From positions 1 through 8,848 of the forward strand of contig CAMIGT010000031.1 of assembly GCA_946221975.1 (NCBI GenBank): 8,848 nt of DNA, given 5' to 3'. The notes beneath the pieces were generated by a model. It was not told where the DNA came from. It was given only the letters and a program-made list of their open reading frames with translations, and did no database searches. How positions within the stretch are numbered: the first letter of the stretch is position 1; the number at the start of each line of letters is the position of its first letter. Of the stretch, positions 5,856-8,848 are shown piece after piece. Origin of the DNA: an uncultured Blastococcus sp. GTDB taxonomy: Bacteria > Actinomycetota > Actinomycetes > Mycobacteriales > Antricoccaceae. A program made the position numbers and the translations under genes.

Positions 5856-7105
5856 TCATCCCGCGGGAACGATCACGGCCGCCCACAACAACAGCGGTGA
5901 CACCGCGACCACCAGCGCTCCCCAGATGAGCAGGTGGCGGAACACGACCTCGCGGCGGTCCTCGGTGGCGTTAGCCACGACGATCGCGCCGTTCGTGGAG
6001 AACGGGCTCACGTCGACGATGGTGCTCGCTACCGCCAACGTCCCTACGACGGCGATCGCGCTGAGATCCGAGGTGGCGAGCAGCGGTACGGCGAGCGCAC
6101 GAGCGCCGAAATCACCCCGCTGGAGGTCGCGAACGCGGAGACGACGGCGCCGATGTAGGCCAGCACGAGGGCGCCGACCAAGGGGGCGCCGATCGCGGTG
6201 ACGAGGCTGCCGAGGCGGTCGATCGTACCGATCTGGTCGAGTACGCCGACGTACGTGAGCACGCCCGCGACCAGCAGCACCACCGACCACGGGATCTCCT
6301 TGATCGCGTCGCGATGGTGCTTGGGGTTGATGAGCCCGATCAGAAGAGCCAGCGTGATGGCGAGTAGCCCGACGTCGAGCCCGGCGACGGCACCGACGAT
6401 CAGCACGATCATGGCGACGAACGTCGCGACCATCTCGAAGGTGAGCTTCGGCGTCGTCAGGTGCTCGGCTTCGGTCTCGGCCTCGTCTTGTTCGATCTCG
6501 CTGCGATGCGGGATGCGCAAGCCGCCCATCGCGAGATAGATCCCGAGTCCGATCACGACGTTGGCGATGAGCCCTATCAGGAAGATGGTGCCGGGCGCGG
6601 TGGGGAGGTCGTTGGCCCGCAGGACGCCGTCGACGATCACGCCGTACACGCTGATCGGCGACAGTGCGCCGGCACCCCAACCGTGAATCACCATGAGCCC
6701 CATGAGGGTCTGCGAGATGCGGTTGCGCGAGGCGAATCCGAGCGCGATCGGCGCGATGATCGGAACGGCGTACACGGCGCCGATCGCCGACAGCAGGCCG
6801 CTGATGGCGAACATGATCCACGGGATCAGCTTGGTGTGCCCGCGCACGGCCTCAACGGCCTTGGCGACCAGCCAGTCGACCGCGCCGTTATGTGTCGCGA
6901 CGTTGAAGAGGTAGGTCACGCCGACGAGGACGACGAACAGTCCGGCCGGAAACCCGCCCAGCGCTTCCTCAGTGCTGAGGCCGGCGGCGAGTACGCCGAC
7001 GCCGAACGTCGCCGCGAAACAGATCGCGCCGAGATTCAGCGGCAGAAGGGTAGCGAGGACGAATGCGCCGAGCAGTGCGACGGAGGCGAGCACGTGAATA
7101 GTCAT
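5856..7105 (-). pseudogene. MatC/SLC13-type dicarboxylate carrier, one-base frameshift
   Basis: A membrane carrier of the MatC type, a group linked to malonate or other dicarboxylate uptake. The ATG at 7105 opens a frame coding hydrophobic segments and MatC-like motifs: GGFPAGLFVVLVGVTYLF (50-67), NGAVDWLV (73-80), HGWGAGALSPISVYG (141-155), a charged loop (about 198-220), and a second half beginning EIPWSVVLLVAGVLTYVGVL. After Val336 (codon 6100-6098) the frame breaks: it reads RSPYRC and stops at 6044, while the expected continuation PLAVPLLATSDL...STIVDVSPFSTNGAIVVANA...IVPAG runs in another frame to a stop at 5856. Restoring one base (GTGCGCTC to GTGCCGCTC) rejoins both parts into exactly 416 aa. 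It is either a sequencing error or a recent inactivation. A weak ribosome site, AGGTG, ends 4 nt before the ATG. The substrate is inferred only from the family. Confidence 0.85.
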
Positions 7106-7142
7106 GGGGCACCTGACGTCGGTGGGCGGATACTGATGCGCG

Positions 7143-7154
7143 ATTCTATAGAAT
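7143..7154. promoter_or_regulatory. 12-bp perfect palindrome upstream of the carrier gene, candidate operator
   Basis: ATTCTATAGAAT reads the same on both strands and continues into an AT-rich run, in a region that is otherwise GC-rich. It lies 37 nt upstream of the carrier's ATG. TAGAAT within it could serve as the carrier's -10 box (and exists on both strands), so a bound regulator would block transcription. Short palindromes like this are typical operators of GntR- or IclR-type regulators that control organic-acid transport; no such regulator gene is in the window. Confidence 0.45.
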
Positions 7155-7214
7155 TTTTGCAGATCGTGCCCGCGATGCCGGCGCTCGCTGCCGGGCGTGG
7201 GAGTCCCGCGCTAG

Positions 7215-7220
7215 TAGGCT
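7215..7220 (+). promoter_or_regulatory. Putative -10 box of the PH-domain gene
   Basis: TAGGCT fits the TANNNT consensus and would start transcription near 7227, about 23 nt before the GTG start. This leaves room for the ribosome site at 7241-7245. It implies that the gene has its own promoter now that the carrier gene separates it from birA. Confidence 0.45.
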
Positions 7221-7240
7221 GAGCGCGTCGTGCTCGCCCT

Positions 7241-7245
7241 GGAGG
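7241..7245 (+). promoter_or_regulatory. Ribosome-binding site deciding a GTG start
   Basis: GGAGG with a 4-nt gap (TGTC) precedes the GTG at 7250. It supports that codon over any later in-frame start, because the conserved N-terminal part of the protein begins directly after it. Confidence 0.7.
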
Positions 7246-7249
7246 TGTC

Positions 7250-7981
7250 GTGGGATTCCCGGAAAACATCCTGTCTCGTGATGAGAAGGTCATCCGCAAG
7301 CTCAATCCGCATTGGATGACCGTGCTCGTGCCGGCGCTGCTCGGCCTGGTCATCATCGCTCTCGCGGTCGTCATCGTGCTGCTCACGCCGACCGACGATC
7401 CGTGGCCGATCATCGACTGGGTGGTTATCGGCATCGCCGTGGCGCTCTTCCTCGCGTTCGTCGTCGTGCCGTTCCTGAAATGGCGCACCACGCACTACGT
7501 CATCACGACCAACCGGGTCGTCGTGCGCCGCGGAATCCTCTCCAAGAGCGGCAAGGACATCGCGCTGTCGAAGATCACCGACGTCTCGTTTCACCAGTCG
7601 CTGTGGGACCGCATGATGCGCTCCGGCTCGTTGACCATCGAGTCCGCCGGCGACGGCGTCAACGAGGAGTTCAAGAACATCCCGCGCAGCAACGAGATCC
7701 AGCAGCTGATCAACCGCCTCGTCGAGGACGACGTCGACCGCCGCGGCTATGGCAGCGGCGAGGCTCGCCAGCACATGGCCGACGTACGCCGCGAAGGCCA
7801 GCACGCAGACCCTGGCGCCGAGCCGGCCGGGAGTACGCCGTACGCGCAGCCCGGCGATCACGAGCCACCGCCTGCCGAGGGCCGCTGGGAGACCTGGGAC
7901 AACGACGGAGCGCACCCTGGCGGGGGATCCACCGGCGCCCCGCCGGCCGGAAGCGGCTGGGAGACCCCACCTCAGCGGTAG
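7250..7981 (+). CDS. Membrane protein with bacterial PH domain (bPH2) and disordered tail
   Basis: 243 aa, role unknown. A short cytoplasmic N-terminus (FPENILSRDEKVIRKLNPHW, 3-22) is followed by two transmembrane helices at about 24-45 and 53-76. A bacterial pleckstrin-homology domain of the bPH2 type (about 78-157) follows: WRTTHYVITTNRVVVRRGIL (78-97), then DIALSKITDVSFHQSLWDRM (103-122), GSLTIESAG (126-134) and a final helix. The tail from about 165 to 243 is rich in Gly, Pro, Glu and His and looks disordered; it holds two similar motifs, GRWETW (211-216) and GWETPP (236-241). In mycobacteria a shorter protein of this kind (Rv3278c in M. tuberculosis) is encoded directly after birA, and I infer that this is the counterpart, now about 1.4 kb away. 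The start codon is GTG. sbcD begins 50 nt downstream. Confidence 0.85.
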   Translation: MGFPENILSRDEKVIRKLNPHWMTVLVPALLGLVIIALAVVIVLLTPTDDPWPIIDWVVIGIAVALFLAFVVVPFLKWRTTHYVITTNRVVVRRGILSKSGKDIALSKITDVSFHQSLWDRMMRSGSLTIESAGDGVNEEFKNIPRSNEIQQLINRLVEDDVDRRGYGSGEARQHMADVRREGQHADPGAEPAGSTPYAQPGDHEPPPAEGRWETWDNDGAHPGGGSTGAPPAGSGWETPPQR

Positions 7982-8019
7982 CTGCGCGCGTGCTCCGACC
8001 GAATGTCGGTGGCTGCTTC

Positions 8020-8025
8020 TAACGT
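8020..8025 (+). promoter_or_regulatory. Putative -10 box of a leaderless sbcD promoter
   Basis: TAACGT ends 6 nt before the ATG at 8032, which has no Shine-Dalgarno match in front of it. This is the same layout as at accD5 and birA. A short inverted repeat, CCGAC-5 nt-GTCGG (7995-8009), lies just upstream and may overlap the -35 region. Confidence 0.5.
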
Positions 8026-8031
8026 GGCGGT

Positions 8032-8848
8032 ATGCGCATCTTGCACACCTCCGACTGGCACGTCGGTCGTCGCTTCAACGAGGCCGACGTGCTGGGCGAC
8101 CTCGGGCTTGTGCTCGACCGACTCGAGGAGCAGATAGCCGAGTACGCCGTCGACGTCGTCGCGGTCAGCGGCGACCTGTTCGACCGTGCGGCGCCGCCGA
8201 CCGACGCGGTGCGGTTTCTGTCCGACCGGTTGCAGCGGCTGCGCCAGGCCGGCCCGAAGATCGTGCTGATCTCCGGCAACCACGATGGGGCGTCGCGGCT
8301 GGGCTACGGCGCGTGGGCGGCCGCGGCCGGCGGTCTGCACATCATCACCGATGTCGAGCAGACCGGCGCGCCGGTCGTGATCGACGACGAGCACGGACCG
8401 GTTCATTTCTATGGGATCCCTTTCCTGGACCCCAAGATCGACCGTTCGCGGTTTGCCGAGGTGCCGGACGCGTATGCCACGCTGACCAGTCACGAGCGGA
8501 TTCTGGACGCCGCGATGGACCGCGTGCGCGCCTCGCTTGCCGAGCACGGCGACCCGCGCAGCGTCGTACTCGCCCACTGCTTCGCCATCAACGCCTCGCG
8601 AGGAGCCGACCTCTCGGGGCTCGCCGAGCACGGTGACCTGGTCACCGACTCGATGCGCTCCATCGCCTCCGGCGGCATCGAGGTGACGCCGGCGGCCGTG
8701 TTCGAGCCGGCGACGTACGTCGCGCTGGGGCATCTGCACTCGCGGCAACGGTTGGCCGAGCACATCCGCTATCCGGGCGCGCCGCTGGCCTACTCCTTCA
8801 GCGACCGCGGGCCGCGCGGCAGCTGGCTGGTCGACCTGGACGCGTCCG
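8032..8848 (+). CDS. sbcD: Exonuclease SbcCD subunit D (Mre11-type nuclease), partial
   Basis: Nuclease subunit of the SbcCD complex, which cuts hairpins and processes DNA ends with the SMC-like ATPase SbcC. 272 codons are present; E. coli SbcD is about 400 aa, so the C-terminal part lies outside the window. All five metal-binding phosphodiesterase motifs of Mre11-type enzymes are visible: SDWHVGR (7-13; Asp8, His10), SGDLFDR (46-52; Asp48), SGNHD (81-85; Asn83, His84), LAHCF (180-184; His182) and GHLHSRQ (233-239; His234, His236). The PGAPLAYSFSD segment (248-258) follows as expected. The ATG at 8032 is supported by the conserved MRILHTSDWH opening. sbcC would be expected next, beyond the window. 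An enzyme that cuts long hairpins is of interest because an 18-bp-arm inverted repeat lies 3 kb away, but no link is shown. Confidence 0.95.
   Translation, partial: MRILHTSDWHVGRRFNEADVLGDLGLVLDRLEEQIAEYAVDVVAVSGDLFDRAAPPTDAVRFLSDRLQRLRQAGPKIVLISGNHDGASRLGYGAWAAAAGGLHIITDVEQTGAPVVIDDEHGPVHFYGIPFLDPKIDRSRFAEVPDAYATLTSHERILDAAMDRVRASLAEHGDPRSVVLAHCFAINASRGADLSGLAEHGDLVTDSMRSIASGGIEVTPAAVFEPATYVALGHLHSRQRLAEHIRYPGAPLAYSFSDRGPRGSWLVDLDAS

Noticed and set aside
5859..5868. TCCCGCGGGA palindrome at the convergent birA/carrier ends as a two-way terminator
   Set aside because: It is a 10-bp palindrome with no loop and no T-tract on either side, lying inside the carrier's last codons. In GC-rich DNA this can be chance.
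5856..7105. Carrier region as two separate genes (353-aa and 321-aa frames)
   Set aside because: The 321-aa frame resembles a carrier only in its last 80 or so residues, and the 353-aa frame is carrier-like only up to residue 336. The two parts join exactly with one base added, so this is one broken gene.
7749..8636. 295-aa open frame on the plus strand across the end of the PH gene and sbcD
   Set aside because: The sbcD frame, open to the window end and carrying all five nuclease motifs, overlaps it and explains the sequence. This frame is Arg-rich without motifs.

Overview
The window is from a high-GC actinobacterium (Actinomycetota). This rests on base composition (a hand-counted 60-base stretch of birA is 70% GC), GTG starts, leaderless-type TANNNT -10 boxes placed 6-7 nt before start codons, and the gene set: acyl-CoA carboxylase beta chain, single-domain BirA, bacterial-PH membrane protein and SbcD. 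The genus cannot be fixed from the sequence.

Layout. Minus strand, 3080 to 1: a co-directional run of an OGG-fold DNA glycosylase-like protein (N-terminally short), a 4-TM membrane protein, an XRE/MmyB-like regulator, and the propionyl/acyl-CoA carboxylase beta subunit (accD5/pccB, cut by the window start). Plus strand, 3131-4969: a fusion of an NhaA Na+/H+ antiporter to a DsbA-like thioredoxin domain. Positions 4978-5056 hold a 79-bp element with perfect 18-bp inverted repeats. Plus strand, 5080-5853: birA. Minus strand, 7105-5856: a MatC-type dicarboxylate carrier gene broken by one missing base. Plus strand, 7250-7981: a two-TM bacterial PH-domain protein. Plus strand, 8032 to the end: sbcD, cut by the window end.

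How it fits together. In mycobacteria accD5 and birA are divergent neighbours and a small membrane PH-domain gene follows birA. The same three genes occur here in the same relative orientations, but with about 3.8 kb between accD5 and birA and about 1.4 kb between birA and the PH gene. BirA would attach biotin to the carboxylase alpha subunit that works with AccD5. The intervening genes (ion antiporter-thioredoxin, glycosylase-like, regulator/membrane pair, dicarboxylate carrier) look like accessory gene content placed in a conserved core, and two of them are damaged or short. No gene-free stretch exceeds about 150 bases. No tRNA, rRNA, CRISPR array or transposase gene was seen. I found no clear novel multi-gene system. 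The most unusual items are the inverted-repeat element before birA, the frameshifted carrier, and the NhaA-thioredoxin fusion.
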